This document shows, in pieces, positions 8,157 to 16,515 of a stretch of DNA of 64,000 nucleotides. Within the stretch, counting starts at the first letter, position 1; the number at the start of each line of letters is the position of its first letter. A program made the position numbers and the translations under genes. Origin of the DNA: DAOUJI01 sp965219565 (GTDB taxonomy: Bacteria; Chloroflexota; Dehalococcoidia; Lucifugimonadales; JAGWBF01); the NCBI GenBank assembly GCA_965219565.1, contig OZ244780.1, positions 2,666,001 to 2,730,000 of the forward strand. The letters are read 5' to 3'. The notes below the pieces were generated by a model. It was given only the letters and a program-made list of their open reading frames with translations. It was not told where the DNA came from and searched no databases.

Positions 8157-8235
8157 GCCATGTCTGCCGTAGCCGGTTGACCGACAAGCTGACTGCAAGC
8201 TAAACTCCCCGAAAGGCGGACTCCGGAGGTGAGCA

Positions 8236-9225
8236 GTGACCGCAACAGGACATCCCCATGCCCACGCAGTGCACCAGATGGCAGAAGCCGCGTCCAACTG
8301 GCTTGCAAGCCTGGACGCCCAGCAGAAAGCCAAAGCCACTTATCCGTTCCTCGACGGTGAGCGCATCTTCTGGTACTTCGCCCCGCTGAACCGCCACGGA
8401 CTTCCTCTGAGGGACATGGACATGGTGCAGCGCGGCTTGGCGATGGAAATAGTCGACGCCATGCTGGACGAGGGAGCCGCTCAGAAGGTTAGGGACATCA
8501 TCAAGTTGGAGCCTATCCTGGGGGCCATCGAGAAGGGACGCAGCGTAATCACATGGGAGCGGGACCCCGACCTCTATTTCTGGACCATCTTTGGCGAGCC
8601 CGGTGACGAGAACCCCTGGGGCATCAGGATCGAGGGGCACCATGCCTGTCTGAACTTTTCCATCTGGAAGGACGAAGTTCTGTCTATGACGCCCTTTTTC
8701 TTCGGCTCCAACCCGGCAGAGGTCCCTAACGGCCCCAAGCAGGGACAGAGGGTCTTGCACAGGCGGGAGGACCTGGGCCTGGAGTTGGTGAACTCCCTGG
8801 ACTCCGGCCAGAAGTCCAAGGCCGTCATCTACGACGACGCCCCCTGGGACCTGCTGACCTACACCAGCCCCAAGGCGTCCCTGCCCAGAGAGGAAGGGCT
8901 TCCCGCCTCTAAGCTCAACTCCACTCAGAAGCAAGTGTTGTTGGCTTTGGTTTCAGACTACGTGAAACAGGTTCGGCCCGACGTGGCCGAGAAGAAGCTG
9001 GAGTCAGTTCTCGACGCCGGAATCGACGCCATACACTTCGCCTGGGCCGGAGGGCTTGAGAGGGGCAAGGCCTTCTACTACAGGCTCCACGGCAACAACT
9101 TCATCGCTGAGTTCGACAACCGCCAGAACAACGCCAACCACATTCACTCGGTGTGGCGGGACTTCGCCAACGACTTCGCCGAGGATGTGCTGAGGAAGCA
9201 CCACCTACTCTTCCACATCCTGTAG
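8236..9225 (+). CDS. DUF3500 domain protein
   Basis: The 329-residue product matches DUF3500: an N-terminal helix with WLASLDAQQKAKATYPF, the segment RIFWYFAPLNRHGLPL, FGEPGDENPWGIRIEGHH with conserved histidines, a central PFFFGSNPAEV, and a C-terminal FAWAGGLERGKAFYYRLHG followed by EFDNRQNNANHIHSVWRDF. The order of His, Asn and Asp residues suggests a metal- or substrate-binding pocket, but no activity is established for the family. The start is GTG at 8236 with GGAGG six bases before it. It stands alone between a terminator and a convergent Uma2 gene. No signal peptide is seen, so it is probably cytosolic. Confidence 0.85.
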   Translation: MTATGHPHAHAVHQMAEAASNWLASLDAQQKAKATYPFLDGERIFWYFAPLNRHGLPLRDMDMVQRGLAMEIVDAMLDEGAAQKVRDIIKLEPILGAIEKGRSVITWERDPDLYFWTIFGEPGDENPWGIRIEGHHACLNFSIWKDEVLSMTPFFFGSNPAEVPNGPKQGQRVLHRREDLGLELVNSLDSGQKSKAVIYDDAPWDLLTYTSPKASLPREEGLPASKLNSTQKQVLLALVSDYVKQVRPDVAEKKLESVLDAGIDAIHFAWAGGLERGKAFYYRLHGNNFIAEFDNRQNNANHIHSVWRDFANDFAEDVLRKHHLLFHIL

Positions 9226-9269
9226 GCGGGCCTCCCTCACTGAGCGGTCGTCGCTCTCAGGACACCCAA

Positions 9270-9824
9270 TCACGGGGCGAAGATGTCGTTCACGTTGATG
9301 CTGAGGCCCTGTAGGGTGGGTGAACTCAAAGTTTCGCCTGGGCCCAAGGTCTCAATAACCTCATATACGTTGTCCTGGAGAAGCAGCACGGAAACGGTGT
9401 CGGGGTCCGTACCAAGCATCCAATACTCTTTTACACCGTGGCGAGCGTACAGCTCACTCTTGTATCCACGGTCCCGCTCTGACGTCGCGGGAGAGAGGAT
9501 CTCCACCACCAAGTCGGGAGCGCCCTGTATGTTGGCAGGGGTGACAATATCCAGCCGCTCGGTAGAGACGAACAGCAAGTCTGGCTGCACGACGTCGGTG
9601 TCCGACAACACAACGTCGGTAGGGGCGAAATAAACCTTTCCAAAACCCATCGATTCTAGAAATTGGACCAACCGCACTCCAAGATTGACCTGAATTCTCT
9701 GATGTCGGGTGCCCGGGGCAGGCGGCATTATCAACTCTCCATCCAGAAGCTCCCAGCGGTCGTCGTCGGACGTCGCCATATAGTCCTCGACGGTAAGCTT
9801 TGTCTTAGGTTTCTGATGGACCAT
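9270..9824 (-). CDS. Uma2 family (DUF820) putative endonuclease
   Basis: A 184-residue PD-(D/E)XK-type protein of the Uma2 family. Landmarks are LTVEDYMATSDDDRWELLDGE at the N-terminus (here split: LTVEDYMA, RWELLDGEL), VVQPDLLFV with the catalytic-type Asp, DLVVEILSPATSERD with the Glu, and KSELYARHGVKEYW with the Lys. Uma2 proteins are abundant in cyanobacteria and Chloroflexota and are thought to be nucleases linked to mobile DNA, but activity is rarely shown. The ATG at 9824 has GGAGGGG upstream on the minus strand. It converges with the DUF3500 gene and diverges from dinB. Confidence 0.88.
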   Translation of the reverse strand: MVHQKPKTKLTVEDYMATSDDDRWELLDGELIMPPAPGTRHQRIQVNLGVRLVQFLESMGFGKVYFAPTDVVLSDTDVVQPDLLFVSTERLDIVTPANIQGAPDLVVEILSPATSERDRGYKSELYARHGVKEYWMLGTDPDTVSVLLLQDNVYEVIETLGPGETLSSPTLQGLSINVNDIFAP

Positions 9825-10026
9825 GCCCCTCCTCCTTGCCAGCGCCTTTATGGAACATTCTTATGGAGGGCATCTGCAATTCTATACGTAATTCAACCTT
9901 CGGGAAAGCTCAGTCTGGCATCTCCGCAGCGAAAACAACGCCCCGATACGTCGTTCCATTCCTAATCGGGGTCTAGTCGACACCGATTCCTAGACCCCGC
10001 CGCCGCTCCAGGCGTAGAATCTAGGC

Positions 10027-11118
10027 ATGGGCGAGACCAGTGGACGCTACATCATACATGCCGACCTGGACGCCTTCTACGCGGCGGTGGAGCAGCTGGA
10101 CAACCCCGACCTCGCGGGCAAGCCCGTCATAGTCGGCGGAAGCCCCGAAAACCGGGGCGTAGTGGCCACCGCTTCTTACGAGGCCAGGAAGTTCGGCGTC
10201 CATTCGGCCATGCCTATGAGCCGCGCAGTCCGTCTCTGTCCCGAGGGGATCCGAGTCTCTCCCAGGTTCCAACGGTACAAGGAGATTTCCGACCAGGTGA
10301 TGGGCATGTTCCAGGAAGTCACCGACCTCGTGGAACCCATGTCTATGGATGAAGCCTACCTGGACATCACAGGGGCCGTGGAGGAGAAGAGACCTCCCCT
10401 GGCCATCGCCATAGACCTTAAGTCCAGGGTCCACGACGAAACGGGCCTGACGGTGTCAATTGGAGTAGCCACCGGAAAATCGGTGGCCAAGATCGCCTCT
10501 GACCTCCAGAAACCCGATGGTCTGGTGGTAGTGCATCCTGGGGAAGAGGCCGCATTTCTGTCGCCCCTGGCAGTGGGGAAGCTCCCCGGCGTCGGCCCCA
10601 AGACCGCCGAACGTCTGCGCCAGGAGGGGGTGGAGACCATCGGGCAGCTGGCCGAGATGCCCCTTGACTGGCACCAGAGGCGTTTCGGCAAACGAGGCGA
10701 GTGGGTGATGCACCGGTCCCGGGGCATAGACCACGACCGGGTGAACACGGACCGGGAGACCAAGTCGGTGAGCGCTGAGACCACCTTCTCCAACGATATC
10801 AGCGACCCCGTCGAGCTTAGAGAAGTCCTGGCCAGACTCACTGAACGAGTGGCTAAACAACTGGAACGTAAAGGCCTTCCGGGACGCACCGTTTCCGTGA
10901 AGCTGCGTTTGGCCGACTTCACCACCTTCACGCGCCAAGCAACCCTCCTCGTGCCGACTCACGAGGAGTTGGAGATTCTTAAACAAGGCTGGAGGCTGCT
11001 CTCCAATGAACTGACTCCCGGCAGGTCTTTCCGCCTTCTCGGCGTGGGCGTGTCGGGTTTCGGGTCGATTCAGCAACTTCCCCTGCCCTTGGCAATGACC
11101 GAGGCCGGAAGCGACTGA
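10027..11118 (+). CDS. dinB: DNA polymerase IV (Y family)
   Basis: The 363-residue product is a complete DinB translesion polymerase: HADLDAFYAAVEQ near residue 11 gives the first metal Asp, SMDEAYLDITG near residue 105 the catalytic Asp-Glu pair, then the IGVATGKSVAKIASD thumb region and a little-finger domain from about residue 230. The C-terminal beta-clamp-binding peptide may be in the IQQLPLPL segment (QLPLPL near residue 352), which fits the family consensus. The -10-like TAGAAT at 10015-10020 lies 6 bases before the ATG and there is no Shine-Dalgarno site, so the mRNA may be leaderless. It is a single gene; no SOS box was recognised. Confidence 0.95.
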   Translation: MGETSGRYIIHADLDAFYAAVEQLDNPDLAGKPVIVGGSPENRGVVATASYEARKFGVHSAMPMSRAVRLCPEGIRVSPRFQRYKEISDQVMGMFQEVTDLVEPMSMDEAYLDITGAVEEKRPPLAIAIDLKSRVHDETGLTVSIGVATGKSVAKIASDLQKPDGLVVVHPGEEAAFLSPLAVGKLPGVGPKTAERLRQEGVETIGQLAEMPLDWHQRRFGKRGEWVMHRSRGIDHDRVNTDRETKSVSAETTFSNDISDPVELREVLARLTERVAKQLERKGLPGRTVSVKLRLADFTTFTRQATLLVPTHEELEILKQGWRLLSNELTPGRSFRLLGVGVSGFGSIQQLPLPLAMTEAGSD

Positions 11119-11211
11119 GCAGCAGAAGCCCCACCACCCCACTCCGGTCCGCCATCGCTTGATTCGACCGCGTACGTGCGATTTCGACCACTTACGCGCC
11201 CCTATGGTAAG

Positions 11212-11240
11212 TTGATTCTTACGTAAGTCTATGCTAACAT
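11212..11240 (+). promoter_or_regulatory. ArsR-gene promoter with palindromic operator
   Basis: TTGATT (11212-11217), a 17-base spacer and TAACAT (11235-11240) precede the ArsR gene. The spacer begins with the perfect palindrome CTTACGTAAG (11218-11227), a plausible autoregulatory site. The predicted transcription start coincides with the ATG at 11248, implying a leaderless transcript. Confidence 0.55.
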
Positions 11241-11247
11241 ATGTGTG

Positions 11248-11574
11248 ATGGACGTCCCATTGAGAGCGCTCGCAGAACCCCGACGGAGGGAGATACTCCA
11301 CCTCATCCGCAGTTCGGAGATGTCAGCCGGGGAAATCGCCTCCCGGTTCGATGTAACCCGACCCGCAATTTCGCAACATTTGAGGGTCTTGATGGACGCC
11401 GGTCTGGTCTCCATGAGGACATCGGGCACAAGACGCATGTACCGGGCTAGACCCGAAGGGCTTAACGAGCTAGTGGAATACCTGAGCCGTTTTTGGGAAG
11501 ACCGCCTTACAAGACTATCCAGAGAGGCCGAAGCAGAGGAGGAGGTCAAGAGAAACATGGAGGGTCAGGCATGA
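11248..11574 (+). CDS. ArsR-family transcriptional regulator
   Basis: A 108-residue winged-helix repressor: ALAEPRRREILHLIRS, then the recognition region MSAGEIASRFDVTRPAISQH and LRVLMDAGLVSMRTSGTRRMYRA. No metal-binding cysteine motif is present, so it belongs to the subgroup that is paired with AHSA1/SRPBCC genes rather than to metal sensors. The C-terminus is a charged helix (REAEAEEEVKRNMEG). Its stop overlaps the start of the SRPBCC gene in an ATGA, so the two are translationally coupled. I use ATG 11248; the GTG at 11245 is also in frame. It probably represses its own operon through the palindrome at 11218-11227. Confidence 0.9.
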   Translation: MDVPLRALAEPRRREILHLIRSSEMSAGEIASRFDVTRPAISQHLRVLMDAGLVSMRTSGTRRMYRARPEGLNELVEYLSRFWEDRLTRLSREAEAEEEVKRNMEGQA

Positions 11575-12035
11575 CATCCACTGGCGCAGGCGGAATTGAC
11601 GGACAGGCCGTCGAGAAGGAAGTGAGAATAGCCGCGAGACCTGAAACGGTCTACACTTTTTTCACGGACCCTGAGAAAATGGCCCGTTGGATGGGGATAG
11701 AGATAACTCTTGACCCAGTCCCAGGAGGAATCTTCCGAGTGGACATTACTGGCCAGAACAAGGCGAACGGCCACTATGTCGAACTGACGCCCCATTCGAG
11801 GATTGTCTTCACCTGGGGCTGGGAAGGAGACGCCGCCGTACCGCCCGGCTCGACCACTGTCGAGGTCAGTCTGATTCCCGACGAGGACGGCACGGTCCTC
11901 CGACTGGTGCACAGCGACCTCCCCACCCCGGAGAGTCGTGAACGACATTCGGAAGGCTGGGACCACTACACGACGAGGCTGGCGACTGCGGCCGAAGAGG
12001 GAGACCCGGGGCCAGACCCTTGGGTTTCGCGATAG
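11571..12035 (+). CDS. SRPBCC (AHSA1-type) domain protein
   Basis: The 154-residue product is an AHSA1/START-like ligand-binding protein: VEKEVRIAARPETVYTFFTD, then MARWMGIEITLDPVPGGIFR and the hallmark RIVFTWGWEG, ending in ERHSEGWDHYTTRLA. Such proteins coupled to ArsR regulators are common in bacteria; their ligand is generally unknown. It overlaps the regulator by four bases and is followed after 84 bases by a VOC gene and then a DUF4242 gene, making a likely four-gene unit. The function is inferred only at the fold level. Confidence 0.88.
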   Translation: MTSTGAGGIDGQAVEKEVRIAARPETVYTFFTDPEKMARWMGIEITLDPVPGGIFRVDITGQNKANGHYVELTPHSRIVFTWGWEGDAAVPPGSTTVEVSLIPDEDGTVLRLVHSDLPTPESRERHSEGWDHYTTRLATAAEEGDPGPDPWVSR

Positions 12036-12119
12036 CGTACAAGCCACGGCGAGCGCGGCCTACCCGGAGTTGGGCAGCCGCCCTCAAAATCAACACCGAG
12101 GCAATTCAAGGAGGTTCGC

Positions 12120-12473
12120 ATGCCCAACCCCGTGGTTCACTTCGAGATACAGTCGAAACAGGCCGACGCCCTCAAGAGCTTTTACGGAGACCTTTTCGGT
12201 TGGCACATCGACTCGTCCAATCCCATGAATTACGGAATAGTCAACGCCCCTAGCGAGGGTCCGGGCATAGGCGGCGGCATAGGCGACGCAGCAGACGGCG
12301 TCAACAGGGTCACCTTCTACGTCCAGGTGGACGACCTGCAAGCCCACTTGGACCGGGCCGAGGCTATGGGCGGAACGACCACGCTCCCTGTAACTGCCGT
12401 GATGCCCGACGTGACCATCGCCCATTTTAGTGACCCTGAAGGCAACATCATTGGGCTGGTCAAAGGCATGTAG
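12120..12473 (+). CDS. VOC family (glyoxalase-like) protein
   Basis: A single-length VOC protein of 117 residues with two beta-alpha-beta-beta-beta modules: VVHFEIQSKQADALKSFYGD and FGWHID in the first, VTFYVQVDDLQAHLDRAEAM and IAHFSDPEGNIIGLVKGM in the second. His8 and the C-terminal DPEGN-I-x-L pattern are where the family places metal or substrate ligands. AAGGAGG lies 6 bases before the ATG. It resembles the CFP32/27-kDa antigen type of small glyoxalase-like proteins. Substrate unknown. Same strand as the ArsR-SRPBCC pair upstream. Confidence 0.88.
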   Translation: MPNPVVHFEIQSKQADALKSFYGDLFGWHIDSSNPMNYGIVNAPSEGPGIGGGIGDAADGVNRVTFYVQVDDLQAHLDRAEAMGGTTTLPVTAVMPDVTIAHFSDPEGNIIGLVKGM

Positions 12474-12520
12474 CCGTAGACGGGCGGCCGATTCCCCAGA
12501 ATTCCATAAGGAGAGTAGAG

Positions 12521-12775
12521 ATGCCCAAATTCATCGACTATCACGCAAAGATGCCTGAGATGCCCCCCGCGGCTATTTCACAGATGCAGGATAACATCAT
12601 GGATGGTAAGGCCGACCGATTCGGCTCTGTCCCACTCAACGTCTTCATGGGCTCCAACGGCGGCGCCTATTGCCTTACCGAGGCCCCTTCCGTCGTGGCG
12701 GTGTGCCAGTCCCATGCAGCCGTAGGAGTGGAAATCTCGCCCAGCGACGTGCATGAGGTCAGTTCTCTAGTGTAG
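12521..12775 (+). CDS. DUF4242 / SCO4226-type nickel-binding protein
   Basis: The 84-residue product begins MPKFIDYHAKMPEMPPAAI and contains FGSVPLNVFMGSNGGAYCLT (20 residues), followed by SHAAVGVEISPSDVHEVSSL. This is the pattern of the SCO4226-type small ferredoxin-like proteins reported to bind nickel and classified as DUF4242. His8 and the Asp/His near residues 76-79 are candidate ligands. GGAGA precedes the ATG. It follows the VOC gene by 47 bases. The cellular role is unknown. Confidence 0.8.
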   Translation: MPKFIDYHAKMPEMPPAAISQMQDNIMDGKADRFGSVPLNVFMGSNGGAYCLTEAPSVVAVCQSHAAVGVEISPSDVHEVSSLV

Positions 12776-12829
12776 AAAACTCAAGGCCCTCCGTGTCTCG
12801 GTCCCTTTATCTTTGAAGGCGGGCGGCGA

Positions 12830-12838
12830 TGGTATACT
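12830..12838 (+). promoter_or_regulatory. Extended -10 promoter for the EVE gene
   Basis: TGGTATACT fits the extended -10 form TGn-TATAAT with five of six matches. It lies about 60 bases before the EVE-domain gene. No good -35 is present, as allowed for extended -10 promoters. Confidence 0.4.
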
Positions 12839-12900
12839 AGACGTGCCGCTTTTGTCATGCAGCCCATAGTAGCTGTAACCGCCGGACCGAGGGGAGCATC

Positions 12901-13374
12901 ATGGCCGATACCAAATACTGGCTGTTCAAATCCGAACCCAACGCCTATTCGTTCTCTGACCTGATGTCTGAGGAAGGGCAGACCGCTGAATGGGACGGCG
13001 TGAGGAACTACCAGGCCCGTAACTTCATGAAGGACGACATGAAAGTGGGTGACAGGGTTCTCTTCTACCACAGCTCGACGGGCGAACCGTCGGTGGTGGG
13101 CATGGCAACTATCGTCCGGGAGGGCTATCCCGACAACTCCTCGTGGGACTCCAACAGCCGTTACTACGACCCCAAGTCCAGCCCGGACAACCCCATCTGG
13201 TTCATGGTAGACATCAAGGGCGACGCTCCGCTGCCGAGGGAGGTCACGCTGAAGGAAGTCAAGGCCAACCCCAAGCTGGAAAAGATGCCTCTGGTGAGAA
13301 GGGGGATGCGCCTCTCTATCCAGCCCGTCACCAACGACGAATGGGACGAAATCCTCGCCATGGCCGGGGCCTAA
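12901..13374 (+). CDS. EVE domain protein
   Basis: The 157-residue product is a full-length EVE/YTH-superfamily protein: YWLFKSEPNAYSFSDLM, WDGVRNYQARNFMKDDMKVG and VLFYHSSTGEPSVVGMATIV. In this family the aromatic cage made from these segments recognises modified bases in DNA or RNA (thymocyte nuclear protein 1 type). The standalone form is widespread and conserved, with no agreed substrate in bacteria. GAGGGGAGC precedes the ATG. It converges with the S9 peptidase gene, leaving only 17 bases between stops. Confidence 0.92.
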   Translation: MADTKYWLFKSEPNAYSFSDLMSEEGQTAEWDGVRNYQARNFMKDDMKVGDRVLFYHSSTGEPSVVGMATIVREGYPDNSSWDSNSRYYDPKSSPDNPIWFMVDIKGDAPLPREVTLKEVKANPKLEKMPLVRRGMRLSIQPVTNDEWDEILAMAGA

Positions 13375-13391
13375 TCGTCATACCGTCTCTT

Positions 13392-15362
13392 CTACAACAG
13401 CTTTGTCCGGCCCAGGTGGGAGTTGAACCAGTCCAGCACTCGTTTCAGGTACTCCTCTCGGAGGCGGGGGTGGCCGGAGCGGTTGAGACTGTGGGAGCTG
13501 TCCGGGAACCTGACCAGCTCCACTTCTTTCCCCAGGCGTTTCAACGCCGTGAAATACTGTTCGCTCTGGTTAATGGGGCAGCGGAAGTCTGCTTCCCCAT
13601 GCATTAGCAGGACCGGGGTCTCTACGTTGCGGGCATAGGTCAACGGAGACCTTTCCCGCATGGCCTCGGAGTTGTCCATAGCAGTCCCACCCAGGTGGAG
13701 CTCACCGAAGCTGACGCCTATGTCCGACGTGTAGTAGAGACTGGGAAGGTCGATGCACGGAGCGCCGGCCACTGCGGCTCCAAACCGATGGTCATGCCCC
13801 ACAATCCAAGTGGTCATGTAGCCTCCGTAGCTGAAGCCGTGGACACCCAACCTGGCGGAGTCCACGTAGGGCCTGCCGCATACATCATCGACTGCCGCCA
13901 TGATATCCAGGAAGTCCTCTCCTCCCCAGTCATCCAAAACGGCCTTCGTAAAATCCACCCCGTAGGATGACGACCCCCTGGGGTTTACGCACAGCACCAA
14001 ATACCCCGACGTGGCCAGGACTTGTTGCATCGAGTTGAAGCCGTCGGTGAAAACTCCGTTGGGGCCGCCGTGGATGTCCAAAACCAGGGGGTATTTGCTG
14101 GACGGGTTGAATCCGGGCGGCAGCCACAGTCGGCATTGTATCTCCAGGTCCGCACGGGTGATGGAAAACTTCTCCAGAGAGGCTGGAGAGTGAGCGGCAA
14201 AATAATCATGATTGTAATCAGTAATTTGACTCGACTCCCCGCTGGACAGGTCCAGAAGATGAAGGTCACCCGGAGACGACGGCGACGCAACCGACGCCAC
14301 GACACAGCGGGCTTGCGCGTCCATCGTCAGCCCTGTCATCGCAACCCCTCCCCCGGTCAGCTTTTTGATCGAGCCACCTGATGCGGACGCGTCAATGAGA
14401 TACGTCTCTCCGCGGGAGTCGGCTAAGAAACGGATGCTCCCCTCATCGGTCCAGAAAATGCTGGGCGATGGGAGGGTCGGGGCCCAAGTCGCTGCAGGGT
14501 TCAGGGAGTCGTCCGTAAGCCGGACGGGAGCTTGGCCTAATCTGAGAACGAATAACCAGCTCTGCCATCCAGAGTTCGCCTGGGGGTCATCGGAGCCAAG
14601 GACGGCCAACGCCAACGAGTCCGGCGACCATCCCAACCCTCCCACCGAATAAAGGCCTTCCGACCATAGCTCGGCTTCTCCGCCAGCTGCGTCGACCACG
14701 TAGGCCTCGTTGTAGTCCACGAAGTCCCTGTCCTCCCGGCGCGACGACATGAAGGCAATACGTTGGCCGTCAGGTGACCAGACCGGCGCGCGGTCGTCCC
14801 AGTCCCCGTCGGTGACCTGCAAGGACTCGCCCCCGTCCACACCAACCACGTATATGTGGCTGTGGGCGTCTCCCCTCCAGCCCAGGGTGTCGTACCGGTG
14901 CTTGATTCTCCGGACCACCTTGACCTGCGGGTCACGTTTGGGGTCATGCCCATCCGGGGGCCTGTCGGGATCCACGTCCGACACCACAGACAGCCTTTTC
15001 GAATCAGGCGACCAGGCGTATTCGCCTACGCCACCTGCCATGTCGGTGACCTGCCGCACTTCGCCGCCTGATATGGGGGTCACCCAGACCTGGCGTTTGT
15101 CCTTTTCGTCGGGCCTGATGAAAGCAATCGACGACCCGTCGGGAGCGAACTTGGGCAGGGAGTCTTTCTTGGCGTTCTCCACATCAAAGGGCGCCGGCTC
15201 CCCGACCGGCAAGTCCATGACCATTATCCGGGACCTGCTCTCCATAGCGTCCGAATCAATCCATGACTGGGTGAAGACCAGCCAGGAGCCGTCCCTGGAG
15301 ACGTTCGCGTCACCCACGGAGACTAGCTGGTATATGTGGTCGGGGCCGATGGGAGAGGTCAT
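13392..15362 (-). CDS. S9-family serine peptidase (acylaminoacyl-peptidase type)
   Basis: A 656-residue protein with an N-terminal seven-bladed beta-propeller rich in WSPDG/WSPDS repeats (for example EYAWSPDSKRLSVVS and PVWSPDGQRIAFMSS) and a C-terminal alpha/beta hydrolase domain from about residue 400. The catalytic Ser is in HGFSYGGYM, the Asp in HGEADFRCP and the His in DSSHSLNRSG. No signal peptide is seen from the chosen start, so it is probably cytosolic and releases residues from short peptides. The start at 15362 has GGAGG six bases upstream; the open frame extends 81 codons further up but would overlap the divergent LLM gene's control region. Confidence 0.92.
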   Translation of the reverse strand: MTSPIGPDHIYQLVSVGDANVSRDGSWLVFTQSWIDSDAMESRSRIMVMDLPVGEPAPFDVENAKKDSLPKFAPDGSSIAFIRPDEKDKRQVWVTPISGGEVRQVTDMAGGVGEYAWSPDSKRLSVVSDVDPDRPPDGHDPKRDPQVKVVRRIKHRYDTLGWRGDAHSHIYVVGVDGGESLQVTDGDWDDRAPVWSPDGQRIAFMSSRREDRDFVDYNEAYVVDAAGGEAELWSEGLYSVGGLGWSPDSLALAVLGSDDPQANSGWQSWLFVLRLGQAPVRLTDDSLNPAATWAPTLPSPSIFWTDEGSIRFLADSRGETYLIDASASGGSIKKLTGGGVAMTGLTMDAQARCVVASVASPSSPGDLHLLDLSSGESSQITDYNHDYFAAHSPASLEKFSITRADLEIQCRLWLPPGFNPSSKYPLVLDIHGGPNGVFTDGFNSMQQVLATSGYLVLCVNPRGSSSYGVDFTKAVLDDWGGEDFLDIMAAVDDVCGRPYVDSARLGVHGFSYGGYMTTWIVGHDHRFGAAVAGAPCIDLPSLYYTSDIGVSFGELHLGGTAMDNSEAMRERSPLTYARNVETPVLLMHGEADFRCPINQSEQYFTALKRLGKEVELVRFPDSSHSLNRSGHPRLREEYLKRVLDWFNSHLGRTKLL

Positions 15363-15488
15363 GCCTGGCCTCCTATTGGGAGTGGGGACAACATAGCCGT
15401 GGCCTTCTTGGGTGTCAACCAGGCGTCTCGTTTGACCGGGCTTTTCCCTGAGTCGTACAATCCAGCAAATCCACAGGGAGGCCAGATT

Positions 15489-16442
15489 ATGAGATACGGG
15501 TTCTCCATCCCCAACCGCGGCCCGCTCGCCCGCCCCGAGGAGATAACCGCCATTGCCCAGCGAGGCGACCAACTCGGCTACTACTCGATGGCGTCGGGAG
15601 ACCACATCCTGGTGCCCAACGCCATCGATTCAAGGTATCCCTACACCGAGAGCGGCGAGTTTCCCGGGTCTCCCTCCGGCGAGTCCATGGAAATGATCAC
15701 CCTGCTGGCCTATCTGGCGGGCAGGACTGAGAACATACGGCTGGTGTGCGGGGTCCTCATCGTTCCCCACAGGAACCCGCTGGTGGCGGCCAAGGCCCTG
15801 GCCACCCTGGACGTGGTGTCCAACGGCCGGCTGATTATCGGCATAGGTGTGGGCTGGATGCGGGAGGAGTTCGAAGCGCTGGGCATCCCACCCTTCGAGG
15901 AACGGGGCGCAGTCACCGACGAGTACATCCTCGCCATGAAGGAGCTATGGAGCAGCGACCGTCCCAGCTTCCAGGGCAAATATTGCAGCTTCTCCAACAT
16001 ATCCTTCCTACCCAAGCCGGTGCAGAAGCCCCATCCCCCAATATGGGTTGGCGGAGAGAGCACCCCAGCCCTTAGACGGACAGGGCGCACGGCCAACGCC
16101 TGGCATCCCCTGGGCACCAACCCCGATTTCCCGATGGGAACTTTGGACCAGCTTAAGGAGGCTATGTGCCGCATCGCCGGCTATGCCGAACAAGCGGGCA
16201 GAGACCCCTATGAGATCGAGGTGATTTACAGGCCTCCAACCATCGACATCAAGGACTCACCCATAGACGGAGACCGGGCGCTGTTCACTGGATCGCCCGA
16301 GCAGATTGCGGGCGATGTGCGAGCTTATCAAGACATTGGCGTGGCACAGTTGACCTTCGACATGGTCAGGTGGGCCACCAGTGTCAGCGAGGCCACGGAC
16401 AAGATGGAGGCGCTGGCAACCCGGGTCTGGCCCCTGGTGTAG
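15489..16442 (+). CDS. LLM-class F420/flavin-dependent oxidoreductase
   Basis: The 317-residue product has the luciferase-like TIM barrel: RYGFSIPNRGPLARPEEI at the start, NIRLVCGVLIVPHRNPLVAAK, then LDVVSNGRLIIGIGVGWM and PKPVQKPHPPIWVGGES. This arrangement is typical of F420-dependent LLM oxidoreductases, but FMN use cannot be excluded from sequence. Substrate unknown. GGGAGG lies upstream of the ATG at 15489; the open frame continues further up without a good site. It diverges from the S9 peptidase gene and converges with a second LLM gene at 16516. Confidence 0.88.
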   Translation: MRYGFSIPNRGPLARPEEITAIAQRGDQLGYYSMASGDHILVPNAIDSRYPYTESGEFPGSPSGESMEMITLLAYLAGRTENIRLVCGVLIVPHRNPLVAAKALATLDVVSNGRLIIGIGVGWMREEFEALGIPPFEERGAVTDEYILAMKELWSSDRPSFQGKYCSFSNISFLPKPVQKPHPPIWVGGESTPALRRTGRTANAWHPLGTNPDFPMGTLDQLKEAMCRIAGYAEQAGRDPYEIEVIYRPPTIDIKDSPIDGDRALFTGSPEQIAGDVRAYQDIGVAQLTFDMVRWATSVSEATDKMEALATRVWPLV

Positions 16443-16480
16443 GGACGACTGGCGGGGGAGACGCCCGGACTAGTCCTGTT

Positions 16481-16504
16481 GTAGGGGCGACCGGCTGGTC
16501 GCCC
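16481..16504. repeat. Dispersed GTAGGGGCGACC palindrome, degenerate copy
   Basis: GTAGGGGCGACC (16481-16492) faces GGTCGCCC (16497-16504) across GGCT, giving 8 paired bases. It is a partial copy of the palindrome seen whole at 36839-36866 and nearly whole at 17478-17505. It lies between two converging LLM genes and could also act as a weak bidirectional terminator. Confidence 0.6.
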
Positions 16505-16515
16505 GACGGCCATTC

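Noticed and set aside
13392..15605. Longer N-terminus for the S9 peptidase reaching 15605
   Set aside because: The extra 81 residues have no family support, and GGAGG lies ideally before the ATG at 15362.
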